Positions 46,387 to 55,577 of a DNA stretch of 64,000 nt are shown in pieces (position 1 is the first letter of the stretch; the number at the start of each line of letters is the position of its first letter). The stretch is from Promicromonospora sukumoe. Its GTDB lineage: Bacteria; Actinomycetota; Actinomycetes; Actinomycetales; Cellulomonadaceae. A model generated the notes under the pieces. That model did not search any database and was not told the origin of the DNA. It saw only the letters and a list, made by a program, of their open reading frames with translations. Position numbers and translations under genes: made by a program. The DNA is taken from contig NZ_JACGWV010000001.1 in NCBI RefSeq assembly GCF_014137995.1, positions 372,001-436,000 on the forward strand. Reading direction: 5' to 3'.

Positions 46387-46468
46387 TGCGCGAGGGGGGA
46401 CTCGAACCCCCACGTCCGGAGACACCAGGACCTAAACCTGGCGCGGCTGCCAATTACGCCACTCGCGC
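46387..46468 (-). tRNA. tRNA-Leu (anticodon TAG)
   Basis: On the minus strand the acceptor GCGCGAG pairs with CTCGCGC. The anticodon stem-loop is CCAGG-TTTAGGT-CCTGG, reading TAG for leucine CUA/CUG codons. A long variable arm (TGTCTCCGGACG) marks it as a class II tRNA. The T-arm is GGGGG-TTCGAGT-CCCCC. CC but no final A is encoded. Confidence 0.95.
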
Positions 46469-46503
46469 GCGGCGCTCAGTCTACGGGCAGGTGAGCGCCC
46501 AGG

Positions 46504-47715
46504 TCAGCGGAACGCGGCGATCCCCGTGATGTGTCGGCCCAGCACGAGCGTGTGCACCTCGTCGGTGCCCTCGTAGGTGCGCACCGACTCCAGGTTGTTG
46601 GCGTGCCGCATCGGCGAGTGGTCGAGCGTCACGCCGTTGCCGCCCAGGATCGTGCGCGCGGTCCGGCAGACGTCGATCGCGATGCGGGCGTTGTTCAGCT
46701 TGCCGGCCGAGATCATGTGCCCCTGCAGACGTCCGGCGTCCTTGAGCCGGCCCAGGCGCAGCGCCATGAGCTGTGCCTTGGTGATCTCCAGCGCCATGTC
46801 GACGAGCTTGGCCTGCGTGAGCTGGAAGCCCGCGACCGGCGTGCCGAACTGCTCGCGCCCCTGCGCGTACGCCAGGGCGGACTCGAAGGCGTCCCGGGCG
46901 GCGCCGACGGCGCCCCACACGATGCCGTAGCGGGCCTCGTCGAGGCACGCGAACGGCCCGGCCAGTCCCGGGTGCTCCGGCAGGATCGCGTCCGCGGGCA
47001 GGCGCACGCCGTCCAGCGTGACGTCGCACTGCACCGACGCCCGCATCGACAGCTTCGGCTCGATGGGCACCGCGGTGAACCCGGGGGTCGACGTCGGCAC
47101 GACGAACCCGCGCACCCGGTCCCGTTCGCTCCCGTCGTCCTGCGGCTCTCGGACCTTGGCCCAGATGATCGCGACGTCGGCGAACGAGGCCATGCCGATC
47201 CACCGCTTGGCGCCGTCCAGGACCCACTCGCCGCCGGCGTCGCCGCCCTCGGCGCCGGGCTCGAACCTGGCGCGGGTGGTCATGCTCGCCGGGTCGGAGC
47301 CGGCCCCGGGCTCGGTGAGCCCGAAGCAGCCCACGACCTCGCCCGTGGCCATCCGCGGCAGCCACCGCTGCTTCTGCGCCTCGGAGCCGTGCTTGTGGAT
47401 GGCCGACATCGCCAGCGAGCCCTGCACCGAGACGAAGGTGCGGATGCCGGAGTCGCCGGCCTCCAGCTCCTGCGCCGCCAGCCCGTACTCGACGGCGGAC
47501 CGGCCCGCGCAGCCGTAGCCCTCCAGGTGCATGCCGAGCACCCCGAGCTCGCCCAGCTCGGGGACGAGCTCGCGCGGGAAGTGCGCGTCGGCGAACCACC
47601 GCGCGATGTCCGGCCGCACCCGGCGGTCCACGAACTCCCGCACGCGGTCGCGCGTCGCGAGCTCGGTGTCGCTGAGCTCGGCGTCGAGGTCGAGCAGGTC
47701 GGCCGGCGATCCCAC
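46504..47715 (-). CDS. Acyl-CoA dehydrogenase, glutaryl-CoA dehydrogenase-like
   Basis: A 403-residue FAD enzyme. The N-terminal helical domain (LSDTELATRDRVREFVDRRV), the central VVGCFGLTEPGAGSDPASM flavin/substrate strand, and the C-terminal TARTILGGNGVTLDHSPMRH plus YEGTDEVHTLVLGR with catalytic Glu all fit. The overall type is close to glutaryl-CoA dehydrogenase. GTG 47715 shares one base with the stop of the PrxQ gene. The reaction is alpha,beta-dehydrogenation of an acyl-CoA; the natural substrate is unproven. Confidence 0.88.
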   Translation of the reverse strand: MGSPADLLDLDAELSDTELATRDRVREFVDRRVRPDIARWFADAHFPRELVPELGELGVLGMHLEGYGCAGRSAVEYGLAAQELEAGDSGIRTFVSVQGSLAMSAIHKHGSEAQKQRWLPRMATGEVVGCFGLTEPGAGSDPASMTTRARFEPGAEGGDAGGEWVLDGAKRWIGMASFADVAIIWAKVREPQDDGSERDRVRGFVVPTSTPGFTAVPIEPKLSMRASVQCDVTLDGVRLPADAILPEHPGLAGPFACLDEARYGIVWGAVGAARDAFESALAYAQGREQFGTPVAGFQLTQAKLVDMALEITKAQLMALRLGRLKDAGRLQGHMISAGKLNNARIAIDVCRTARTILGGNGVTLDHSPMRHANNLESVRTYEGTDEVHTLVLGRHITGIAAFR

Positions 47716-48197
47716 TAGGAGTCGAGCCCCAGCACCTTGCGGATCCGGGCCACGTGGCCCGTCGCCTTCACGTTGTAGAACGACTCGGCGACCGTCAGGT
47801 CCGGGTTCACGACGACCGTGGAGCGGATCACGCCCACGTAGGTCTTGCCGTAGTTCTGCTTCTCGCCCCAGGCGCCGTACGCCTCCAGCGTCGCGTGCTC
47901 CTCGTCGGACGCGAGGGGGAAGGTGAGCGCCTCGGACTCGGCGAACTTGGCGAGCTTGGCGACCTTGTCGGGGGAGATGCCCACGACGGCGTAGCCGGCG
48001 CCCAGCAGGGACGCCTCCGAGTCGCGGAAGTCGCACGCCTCCTTGGTGCAGCCCGGCGTCGCGGCGGCCGGGTAGAAGTACACGATGACGCCCTTGTCCG
48101 TGCTCTTCGCCAGGTCGGCGAGGCGGACGGAGGCGCCGTCGGCGGTCGGGAGAGTGAAGTCGGGAGCCTTGTCCCCGGGCTCGAGGCGAGTCGTCAT
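47715..48197 (-). CDS. bcp: Thioredoxin-dependent peroxiredoxin (PrxQ/Bcp)
   Basis: A 160-residue peroxidase that reduces hydroperoxides with thioredoxin. The peroxidatic and resolving cysteines are five apart in TPGCTKEACDFRD, the PrxQ pattern. Other signs: GDKAPDFTLPTADG, FYPAAATPGC and LASDEEHATLEAYGAWGEK. ATG is at 48195-48197. Its stop overlaps the acyl-CoA dehydrogenase start. Confidence 0.95.
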   Translation of the reverse strand: MTTRLEPGDKAPDFTLPTADGASVRLADLAKSTDKGVIVYFYPAAATPGCTKEACDFRDSEASLLGAGYAVVGISPDKVAKLAKFAESEALTFPLASDEEHATLEAYGAWGEKQNYGKTYVGVIRSTVVVNPDLTVAESFYNVKATGHVARIRKVLGLDS

Positions 48198-48289
48198 GCC
48201 CGTAACGTTAGCCGCCCTCGGGGCTCCCCGTGCGCCGTGCGCCGGCGGCCTGTGGACAACCCCGTTCGGCAGTCGCGTAGCGTTGTCCT

Positions 48290-48643
48290 GTGAGCACCTC
48301 CGCCGTGACCGACTCCGTGACGAAGCCCGGAAACCTCCCGATCCGCATGCTGCACGACCGGCTGCTGGTCGAGCCCGAGACGGACTCGTCGGAGCGGCAG
48401 TCGACGGCGGGTCTCGTGATCCCGGCGACCGCCGTCGGCCCCAAGCGGCTCGCCTGGGCGACGGTCGTGGCCAAGGGGGAGCACGTGCGGCAGGTCGACG
48501 TCGGCGACCGCGTCCTGTTCGACCCGGAGGACCGCGCGGAGGTCGACCTGGCCGGCACCGACTACGTGCTCCTGCGCGAGCGCGACGTGCACGGCGTGGC
48601 CGAGAGCGACGAGGCCGACGGCTCCACGGGGCTCTACCTCTAG
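48290..48643 (+). CDS. GroES-like co-chaperonin family protein
   Basis: A 117-residue protein with the GroES fold: IRMLHDRLLVEPETD, STAGLVIPATAVG, WATVVAKGEHVRQVDVGDRVLFDP and YVLLRERDVHGV. It carries extra tails at both ends, so it is a divergent paralog rather than the main GroES, and no groEL is near. GTG 48290 lies 6 nt after TAGCGT. Confidence 0.82.
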   Translation: MSTSAVTDSVTKPGNLPIRMLHDRLLVEPETDSSERQSTAGLVIPATAVGPKRLAWATVVAKGEHVRQVDVGDRVLFDPEDRAEVDLAGTDYVLLRERDVHGVAESDEADGSTGLYL

Positions 48644-48736
48644 GCCGCTCCCGGATCCTCGCGGCGCGGGCCGGCTGTCGTGCAGTTCACAGGCCGGGCC
48701 AGCTCGTTCGGTTACCGATGACGCCGCTGGTCCTGG

Positions 48737-48742
48737 TAGTGT
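48737..48742 (+). promoter_or_regulatory. tRNA-Lys 1 -10 box
   Basis: CTGGTAGTGTTTC places TAGTGT 13 nt before the tRNA. The second lysine tRNA has a matching CTGGTAATCTTTC, so the promoter was duplicated too. Confidence 0.6.
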
Positions 48743-48755
48743 TTCTTCCCGTTGC

Positions 48756-48831
<76 letters not shown>

Positions 48832-48921
48832 ACGCGACGGTTCGACGGCCCCCTCCGGGGGTGCTGGCGGGCACTGTCGCGAGGCGGAGAAAAGTGGTGC
48901 GCCGAGGGTCCTGAGCCCTGG

Positions 48922-48927
48922 TAATCT
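48922..48927 (+). promoter_or_regulatory. tRNA-Lys 2 -10 box
   Basis: TAATCT in CTGGTAATCTTTC lies 11 nt before the second tRNA-Lys and resembles the box before copy 1. Confidence 0.6.
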
Positions 48928-48938
48928 TTCCGTCGCAG

Positions 48939-49011
<73 letters not shown>

Positions 49012-49020
49012 CAGCATGCA

Positions 49021-49048
49021 GAAGGCCCCCACCACGGTGGGGGCCTTC
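49021..49048. terminator. tRNA-Lys terminator hairpin
   Basis: GAAGGCCCCCACC (49021-49033) pairs with GGTGGGGGCCTTC (49036-49048). It ends the tRNA-Lys transcript and faces the convergent gene ending at 49081. Confidence 0.85.
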
Positions 49049-49080
49049 GCCGTTCCCGCTGTGTCTGCCTGAGATCAGGG

Positions 49081-49383
49081 TCAGAACACCTTCACGGGGA
49101 ACAGCTCGGTCCGCGCCACCACCCGGTCCCGCTCCTCCGTCAGCGCCGTGCGCCGGGGGTCGGCCAGGTACCCGTCGAGCTCCCGCTGCCCGGCGAACCG
49201 GTAGAGCTGCACCTCGTGCGGCCGGCCCCGCCTGCCGTCGGACGACGCGCGCTGCAGCACCGTGCCGCCGTGCTCCGGGACGAGTGCGAGCACCCGGTCC
49301 TCGTAGGCCGCCATGGCCGCCTCCTGGCCCGGGTGCGCCCACAGCAGGCAGCACAGCCGGATCTCCTCGTCGTCGTTCGCCAC
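49081..49383 (-). CDS. Hypothetical protein, dimeric alpha-beta barrel-like
   Basis: A 100-residue protein: IRLCCLLWAHPGQEAAMAAYEDRVLALVPEHGG, then VQLYRFAGQRELDGYLADPRRTALTEERDRVVARTELFPV. The pattern of a strand, a helix with AAYEDRV, an LYRFAG strand and a YLADP helix resembles DUF1330/ABM-type ferredoxin-like barrels. GTG 49383 is 6 nt after TAGGCT. Function is unknown. Confidence 0.7.
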   Translation of the reverse strand: MANDDEEIRLCCLLWAHPGQEAAMAAYEDRVLALVPEHGGTVLQRASSDGRRGRPHEVQLYRFAGQRELDGYLADPRRTALTEERDRVVARTELFPVKVF

Positions 49384-49557
49384 ACCTTGAGCCTAGAGCC
49401 CTGCCGGTTGACGGGAGAGCCCGGCCGACCCCCGCGGGGTGCCCACAATTTGTCCGGTTGTCGCCTGGTGCACCTGTGGAGTTCACCCGCTCCGGCCAGG
49501 TTTGTCCTCCGGGCGTGCTCGGAGCCGTCCACCCCACGGACCTTAGGGAGGACGGCC

Positions 49558-52500
49558 ATGCGGCCAGTCACCAGGAAACAGCGCGGCCGGCAGCAGGCCG
49601 CGCTCGTCGCGGCGGTCACGGCCGCGACGCTCGCCCTGACGGGCTGGGCCGCGACGTCGTCGTCGGCCGCGCCCGCGGACACGGACACCGGCACGCCTGC
49701 CGCGACCAGGACGGCGCCGCACGCGCCGGAGGCGCCGTCGTCGGGCGCCCCGATTCTCACCCCGGACGAGGGCGAGTTCCTCGAGGGCACCGTGCCCGTC
49801 GCGGCCGTGCCCGTCGCGCCCGGCGACGACGTCGAGCGCCTGACCGTCGACGGCACGGACGTCCCCGGCGCCACGGAGACCCTCGGCACGTCGGTGCTCG
49901 GCTACACGGTCGGCACCAACTCGACCGAGGCGCGGTACAAGAACCACGTGGTCGTGAACGGCTCGGCGCCCATCTACCTGCCCGACGCCGTGAGCGAGCG
50001 CGTCGAGCTGGAGGTGCCCAACGAGTACCTCGTGACCGGCGAGAACACGGTCGAGGTCGTCGTGGGCACCATCAGCTCCGACTGCGGCGTCAACCACGAC
50101 GACTTCGTGCTCTCGGACCTGACCCTGGAGCCGCTCGGCGAGCTGGCCGACGGCGAGGAGAACGAGTACACCTACTCGTTCGGCGACGGCACCTGCGGCA
50201 GCAACACCAGCCTGCTGCTGCGCGCGGAGCTGACCTTCTTCGTCCAGGGCGACCCGCAGGGCACCACCGGCCTGAGCGCCGACCTCGACACCACGACGCT
50301 GACCAACGGCGCGCACACGATCGAGGCGCGCACGGCGTCGGGCGACTCGACGAAGCACCGCGTCCGCGTGAACAACGCGCCCGCCGGCGCGCCCCGCCTC
50401 ACGCCCGTCGACGGCACGCTCGCCAACAGCACCGTCACCGTCACGGGCGCGCGCCCGGCGGACGGCGACGGCGCGACGGCTGAGCTCACGGTCGACGGCG
50501 ACGCGGTCGAGACCACCGAGACGCTCGGCGCGGGCGACGCGGCCTTCTCCTTCAACGTCGGCTCGAACGCCGTCGACGGCCAGGCCGCGAACCTGCTGGT
50601 CGTCAACGGCATCGAGACGCCGATGGGCGGCTCGTACGCGAGCCAGCGCGCCGACGTCGTCATCCCGAACGAGTGGCTGCGCCCCGGCGACAACACGGTC
50701 AAGGTCGTCACCGGCACCTTCGCGGGCGACTGCAACCGCGACGACTTCACGATCTCGAACCTCGCGCTGACCCCCGCCGCGGGCACCGCGGCCGGCGTCG
50801 GGCTCAAGCCCTCCTACGCGATGGGCGACGGCACCTGCGGCTCCAGCGGCACCGCGCTGCGCGAGGTCACGCTGACCTTCACGGTCGACGCCCCCGCGCG
50901 CGGCCTGCGCGCCGACGTGGACACTGCCACCCTGTCCGACGGCGAGCACGAACTCGCGGCGACGTCGACCACGGGGGAGACCGCCACCCGCGCGCTCTTC
51001 ACCGACAACTCCGGCCCGGCGCTGGTCTCCGCGACCCCCGCGGACGGCGACCGGCTCACCTCCGCCGTGCCGCTCGCCGTTGCCGTGGACGACGCCTCCG
51101 GCGTGGTGCAGGGCCCGGACGTCACGCTCGACGGCGACGAGATCGCCGTCGGCGACCCCGTCGGCCCGGGCCTGCCCGCCGGCGACCACACCCTCGTGGT
51201 GAAGGCCACGGACGGCCTCGGCAACGAGGTCACCCACGAGATCGCCTTCGTGAGCGCCGGCATCCCGGACGTGCCGACGGACGTCGCCCCGGCGTCGGGC
51301 ACGAAGGGTGTGGGCCGCACGGCCACGCTCAAGGCGACGGTCGCGGAGCCCGACGGCGGCGACGTCACCGCGCGCTTCTCCGCCGCGGAGATCCTGACCC
51401 CGAACCAGGCTTGGCAGGGCCGGGCGGACGCCGTCCCCACGACGCTGAGCGTGCGGGGCGAGAAGAAGCTGAGCACCAAGGCGCTGGAGCCCGGCGACGG
51501 GAAGTCGGTGGAGTCCCCGGCCGCGGGCGACGTGACCTACCAGCGGTTCGACGTGCCGGTCCGCGGCAAGGTCGAGGCGCCCGTGCTGCGCTGGGAGGGC
51601 ACCGCCGACCCGGCGCGTCTGGTCAGCCTGCGGGCCTGGAACCCGGACACCGACGCCTGGGACGTCGTCGCCTCCGCGCGCGGCGCGGCCGAGGGCGGCA
51701 CCGTCCTGGAGGGCACCGTGAGCCGGGACTACGTGGACCGCGGCAAGGTGCACGCCATGGTCACCGGCGAGGACCCCTTCGCGGACGACCTCGACGCCGG
51801 GGACAAGGACCGCTTCGACGACCCGGACGCCTACGACTTCTCGATGGTGCACTACACGGACACGCAGTACCTGACCGAGGGCGCCGTCGAGCAGGAGACC
51901 GCCGAGGAGCGGGCCGTCTGGGCGCAGGGCTACAACGGCGTCATGGACTGGATCGTCGACAACGCCGACGAGCGCAAGATCGCCTACGTGGCGCACACCG
52001 GCGACATCACCGAGACCAACATCCGGGCGTACCCGCCGGAGCTGGAGGACCAGGTGATCGGCGAGTTCGAGTTCGCGTCCCAGGCGCAGGCCCGGATCGA
52101 CGCCGCCGGCATCCCGAACGGCGTCGTCGCCGGTAACCACGACAACCAGTCCGGCACCGACCCGACGCTCTACGACCAGTACTTCGGCCCCGACCGGTAC
52201 GAGGACCTCGAACAGGGCTGGGACGACGCGTCCTACGGCGGCACCATGACGCCGGGCTCGAACGAGAACCACTACGACCTGTTCTCGGCCGGCGGCCTGG
52301 ACTTCGTCGTCGTCGGCCTGTCCTACGGCGTCACGCGCGACGAGGCCGAGTGGGCCGCGTCGATCTTCGAGCGCTACTCGCACCGCAACGGCATCCTGCT
52401 CACGCACGACTACCTGGAGCCCTCCTCGTCGCCCGACGGGCGCGGCGCCAACTTCGGCGGGTCCGACGGGCCGCTGCTCTACAACCTGCTCGTCAAGGAC

Positions 52501-53067
52501 AACCCGAACGTGTTCATGGTGCTCGCCGGGCACCGGCACGGCGTGGGCACCAACGTGCGCCCGCCCGTGGTCGGGGACATCGGCGGCGGCGTGGTCGAGC
52601 TGCTCGCGGACTACCAGTTCTACACGGTGTCCGCCGGCCAGCTCGGGCTCGCCGAGATCGGCGGGTACGAGCCGGCCGACCAGCTCCAGTTCGGCGCGTC
52701 GTTCTTCCGCATGCTGCAGTTCGACGTCGACCGCGGCGAGGTCTCCATCGACACCTACTCGCCGCTGCTGGGCGAGTTCGGCGCCACGGAGTACGACACC
52801 GAGCACCGGTACAACGGGCTCGAGGACAACATGGTGCTGCCGGTCGACCTGACCTCCCGCACCACGTCGTTCAGCACGGAGTCCGTGGTTCTGTACGACC
52901 CGGTGGACGAGATCGGCCGGGACCGCGTCGGCTCCGGCGAGGTCGCCTCCGTCCGGTGGACCGGTCTCAAGCCGGACCGCACCTACGCCTGGTTCGTCAC
53001 CGCCCGCACCTCCGGCGGCGGCACGACGACGGCGTCCCCGGCGTACTTCACCACGGCGCGTCGGTGA
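49558..53067 (+). CDS. Large secreted metallophosphoesterase
   Basis: A 1169-residue exported protein. A signal peptide (about 1-38, RKQRGRQQ then a hydrophobic core to SSSAAP) is followed by two copies of a roughly 200-residue beta domain (about 62-275 and 276-480). Each copy holds LTP-DG, LTVDG, a Cys pair and a YSFGDGTCGS/YAMGDGTCGS motif. Ig-like segments (about 480-740) come next. The calcineurin-type phosphoesterase (about 755-1060) has VHYTDTQYL, HTGDITETN, GNHDNQSG and AGHRHGVG. A fibronectin-like end follows. There is no sorting signal, so it is released. GGGAGGA precedes the ATG, and the stop overlaps the next gene. Confidence 0.85.
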   Translation: MRPVTRKQRGRQQAALVAAVTAATLALTGWAATSSSAAPADTDTGTPAATRTAPHAPEAPSSGAPILTPDEGEFLEGTVPVAAVPVAPGDDVERLTVDGTDVPGATETLGTSVLGYTVGTNSTEARYKNHVVVNGSAPIYLPDAVSERVELEVPNEYLVTGENTVEVVVGTISSDCGVNHDDFVLSDLTLEPLGELADGEENEYTYSFGDGTCGSNTSLLLRAELTFFVQGDPQGTTGLSADLDTTTLTNGAHTIEARTASGDSTKHRVRVNNAPAGAPRLTPVDGTLANSTVTVTGARPADGDGATAELTVDGDAVETTETLGAGDAAFSFNVGSNAVDGQAANLLVVNGIETPMGGSYASQRADVVIPNEWLRPGDNTVKVVTGTFAGDCNRDDFTISNLALTPAAGTAAGVGLKPSYAMGDGTCGSSGTALREVTLTFTVDAPARGLRADVDTATLSDGEHELAATSTTGETATRALFTDNSGPALVSATPADGDRLTSAVPLAVAVDDASGVVQGPDVTLDGDEIAVGDPVGPGLPAGDHTLVVKATDGLGNEVTHEIAFVSAGIPDVPTDVAPASGTKGVGRTATLKATVAEPDGGDVTARFSAAEILTPNQAWQGRADAVPTTLSVRGEKKLSTKALEPGDGKSVESPAAGDVTYQRFDVPVRGKVEAPVLRWEGTADPARLVSLRAWNPDTDAWDVVASARGAAEGGTVLEGTVSRDYVDRGKVHAMVTGEDPFADDLDAGDKDRFDDPDAYDFSMVHYTDTQYLTEGAVEQETAEERAVWAQGYNGVMDWIVDNADERKIAYVAHTGDITETNIRAYPPELEDQVIGEFEFASQAQARIDAAGIPNGVVAGNHDNQSGTDPTLYDQYFGPDRYEDLEQGWDDASYGGTMTPGSNENHYDLFSAGGLDFVVVGLSYGVTRDEAEWAASIFERYSHRNGILLTHDYLEPSSSPDGRGANFGGSDGPLLYNLLVKDNPNVFMVLAGHRHGVGTNVRPPVVGDIGGGVVELLADYQFYTVSAGQLGLAEIGGYEPADQLQFGASFFRMLQFDVDRGEVSIDTYSPLLGEFGATEYDTEHRYNGLEDNMVLPVDLTSRTTSFSTESVVLYDPVDEIGRDRVGSGEVASVRWTGLKPDRTYAWFVTARTSGGGTTTASPAYFTTARR

Positions 53068-54359
53068 GACTGCGCCGTTCGCTGGCCCTGGCGGGGCTGC
53101 TCGCGGTCGTGAGCAGCCCCGCCGTGGGGCAGGCCGCCTGGGCGCACGACGCGACCAGCGACGTGTACGCGGAGGTGACTTCGGCGCCGTCGGGCCCGGG
53201 TTCTGAGGGTGGCGGGCCGACGACGGACGTGTCGGCCGTGCTCGACCTCGAGTACGACCTGCTGATGAAGTCCGCCTGGCTGCGGGCCGAGGCGTACGAG
53301 GCCACGGACCGGGCGGACCAGCTCGCCCAGCTCGGCGAGCACGAGGCCGAGGTCGACGGGTACGTCACCGACCGCTTCGTGGTCACGTACGACGGCGAGC
53401 CCTGCGCCCCCGCGCTGTCCGGCGCCGACGTCGTCGAGCGCGGAGAGCGGGCCTACGCCTCGCTGGCCTACACGTTCGTGTGCGACGGCGAGCCGGAGGG
53501 CGTGCACGAGGTGTCCAGCGCCCTGTTCCCGGACGCCGAGTCGTTCGTGCACTCCACCGAGACGATCATCCGGTACTCGCTCGACGAGGAGGACGGCTCG
53601 GCGGTGCTCACCACGGCGTCGCCCACCCTGACGACGGGGGAGCACCGGCTGCTCCAGCAGGTGGGGGAGTTCTTCGTGCTGGGCGGCGAGCACCTGCTGT
53701 TCGGCGTCGACCACGTGCTGTTCCTGCTGGCGCTGCTGATCGGGGCGCGGCGGCTGCGCGACGTCGTCCTGATGGCGACGGCGTTCACCGTGGCGCACTC
53801 CGTGACGTTCCTGCTCGCGGCCCTCGGCGTGGTGTCGGTGCCGGCGATCGTGGTGGAGCCGGTGATCGCGGCGTCGATCGCGGTCGTGGCGGTGGTGGAC
53901 CTGGTGCTGATCTGGCGGGGTGGGGCCGGGGGCGGGCTCGGGCTCGGGGGGTCGGCGTCGGCCGGTCCGACGTCGGGCACGGTGCGGGACGCGCTGCGGT
54001 GGCGGGCGCCGGCCGGTCTTCGTGACGGCGGACTTCGGGACGCCGGTCTCCGGGACGAGCGCGGCGCGTGGGACCGGTGGCGGCTGCCCGTGGTGTTCGT
54101 CTTCGGGCTGGTGCACGGCGTCGGGTTCGCGGGCGCGCTCGGCATCGACGCGGCCTGGTCGTGGACGCTGCTGTGGTCGCTGCTGTCGTTCAACGTGGGC
54201 ATCGAGGCGGTGCAGCTCGGGATCATCGCGGTGGTGTTCCCGTTGCTGGTCCTGCTGCGCGTGCGGGCGCCGAGAACGGCCCGCTGGGTGTTGTTGGTGA
54301 GCTGCGCGGCGATAGCGGCGCTGGCCCTCTACTGGGTGGTGGACCGGCTCGCGGGCTGA
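53064..54359 (+). CDS. HupE/UreJ-family membrane protein
   Basis: A 431-residue protein. A signal sequence (1-27, ending AWAHD) precedes an extracytoplasmic domain (about 28-190) and then helices with the HupE/UreJ_2 motifs GEHLLFGVDHVLFLLALL, TAFTVAHSVTFLLAAL and FGLVHGVGFAGALGI. The His-rich helices suggest metal transport, nickel or cobalt in known relatives. A Gly/Arg repeat loop (LRDGGLRDAGLRDER) splits the helices. GTG 53064 overlaps the phosphoesterase stop, so the two genes are coupled; the shared theme may be metal-dependent phosphate release. Confidence 0.82.
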   Translation: MRLRRSLALAGLLAVVSSPAVGQAAWAHDATSDVYAEVTSAPSGPGSEGGGPTTDVSAVLDLEYDLLMKSAWLRAEAYEATDRADQLAQLGEHEAEVDGYVTDRFVVTYDGEPCAPALSGADVVERGERAYASLAYTFVCDGEPEGVHEVSSALFPDAESFVHSTETIIRYSLDEEDGSAVLTTASPTLTTGEHRLLQQVGEFFVLGGEHLLFGVDHVLFLLALLIGARRLRDVVLMATAFTVAHSVTFLLAALGVVSVPAIVVEPVIAASIAVVAVVDLVLIWRGGAGGGLGLGGSASAGPTSGTVRDALRWRAPAGLRDGGLRDAGLRDERGAWDRWRLPVVFVFGLVHGVGFAGALGIDAAWSWTLLWSLLSFNVGIEAVQLGIIAVVFPLLVLLRVRAPRTARWVLLVSCAAIAALALYWVVDRLAG

Positions 54360-54394
54360 CGCTCTGCGGCTGGCCGGCGGACGCCGGCGGAATT

Positions 54395-54450
54395 TGAACG
54401 TAGGTGTAGTCGCACTCTGAGCGCTCAGAGTGCGACCACACCTACGTTCA
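54395..54450. repeat. Palindrome family C, copy 1
   Basis: Arms 54395-54422 and 54423-54450 (TGAACGTAGGTGT...) are complementary at 27 of 28 positions. It lies between the convergent HupE-like (ends 54359) and hydrolase (ends 54491) genes. Its right half matches the element at 16364-16419. Confidence 0.85.
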
Positions 54451-54490
54451 GTTGTGCCCGGGAGCCCAGCCGTTCGGCATCAGCGGCCGG

Positions 54491-55492
54491 TTACGGATGC
54501 GCCGACCAGAACGTCTCCAGCTCTGCGTCCAGGGCCGGCGCCACCTGCATCGGCAGCGAGTGCGTCGTGTCCGGCCAGATCTTGACCTGCGCGTCCGGGA
54601 TGAGCCGCGCCTTGTCGGCCGCCGCCTCGCCCCCGGCCAGCGACGAGTCGCTCGCGATCGCCACGTACACGGGCATCGGCAGCGCCCCCAGCTCGGCGTC
54701 GCTCAGCACGCTCGGGCTGGGCAGCCCCGACGAGCTGTAGCTCTCCGAGCCGACGGCGATCATCCGGGCCAGCGGGTCGCCGGGGTCCACCTCGTCGTCC
54801 GACACGCCGCCGATCCGGTTCAGCGCGGACTCCCGCCACGACTGGGGGAGGAACGGCAGCGAGACCGGGATGGTCGTGAGGATCACGGAGAGCGGCATCA
54901 TGCCCAGCGTCATGACGGGCTCCAGCAGCGTGAGGCTCGCCAGCCGGTCCGGGTGCCGCACCGCCACGGCGGCCGCGAGCCCGCCGCCCTGCGAGTGCCC
55001 CACGAGGTGAACCCGGTCGAGGTCGAGGTCGGCCAGCGCCTCGTCCACCCAGCGTGCGGCGTCGCCGACGTCGCGCATCGCCACCGTCTGCTCCGACAGT
55101 CCCGTGTCGCCGAGCGTGTCGAAGGCGTAGACGGTGCGGTGTTCGACGAGGTCGGGCAGGTTGTCGGCCCACATCGGGGTCGCGGCCGACCGGCCCGGCA
55201 GCAGGACCACGGGCGTGGCGTCGGCGTCGTCGGGGTGCACCCAGGCGTAGGCGCGGACCGTGCCGAAGCTCGTGGCGACGTCGTGCGTGGCGGTGGGCTC
55301 GGGCAGGCCGGCCATCGCGTCCGTGTACGCGTCGTCGTACGCCTGGCGTGCCTCGGGCGTGCGGAAGTGGCCGACGCCGGGCCCGCCCGCCGCGACGAGC
55401 AGCACCAGCCCGCTCGTGGAGACCGCCGCGACGACGGCGAGCAGGACGGTCGGCCACCGACGGCGCCTCGGACCGGTGGTTCGCGTGCTCAT
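54491..55492 (-). CDS. Membrane-anchored alpha/beta hydrolase
   Basis: A 333-residue hydrolase. One N-terminal helix (about 12-35) anchors or exports it. The fold shows VVLLPGRSAATPMWADNL (oxyanion), nucleophile Ser in VGHSQGGGLA, an acid near ASDSSLAGG and catalytic His in PDTTHSLP. Ester hydrolysis is likely; substrate unknown. GAGAGGAA lies 5 nt before ATG 55492. It is divergent from a TetR gene with a long shared operator, so it is probably the main target of that regulator. Confidence 0.85.
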   Translation of the reverse strand: MSTRTTGPRRRRWPTVLLAVVAAVSTSGLVLLVAAGGPGVGHFRTPEARQAYDDAYTDAMAGLPEPTATHDVATSFGTVRAYAWVHPDDADATPVVLLPGRSAATPMWADNLPDLVEHRTVYAFDTLGDTGLSEQTVAMRDVGDAARWVDEALADLDLDRVHLVGHSQGGGLAAAVAVRHPDRLASLTLLEPVMTLGMMPLSVILTTIPVSLPFLPQSWRESALNRIGGVSDDEVDPGDPLARMIAVGSESYSSSGLPSPSVLSDAELGALPMPVYVAIASDSSLAGGEAAADKARLIPDAQVKIWPDTTHSLPMQVAPALDAELETFWSAHP

Positions 55493-55521
55493 CGGGGTTC
55501 CTCTCGACGTCGGTGCGTTTT

Positions 55522-55565
55522 GCAATGCACTCGCATCGTAACAGGTAGCGATGCGACCGCATTGC
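55522..55565. promoter_or_regulatory. TetR double operator
   Basis: GCAATGCACTCGCATCG (55522-55538) and its near-complement 55549-55565 match at 15 of 17 positions around a 10-bp centre. Each half is itself an ATGC-N4-GCAT site, so two repressor dimers could sit side by side between the two divergent start codons. Confidence 0.8.
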
Positions 55566-55577
55566 TATCCTGGGCGC

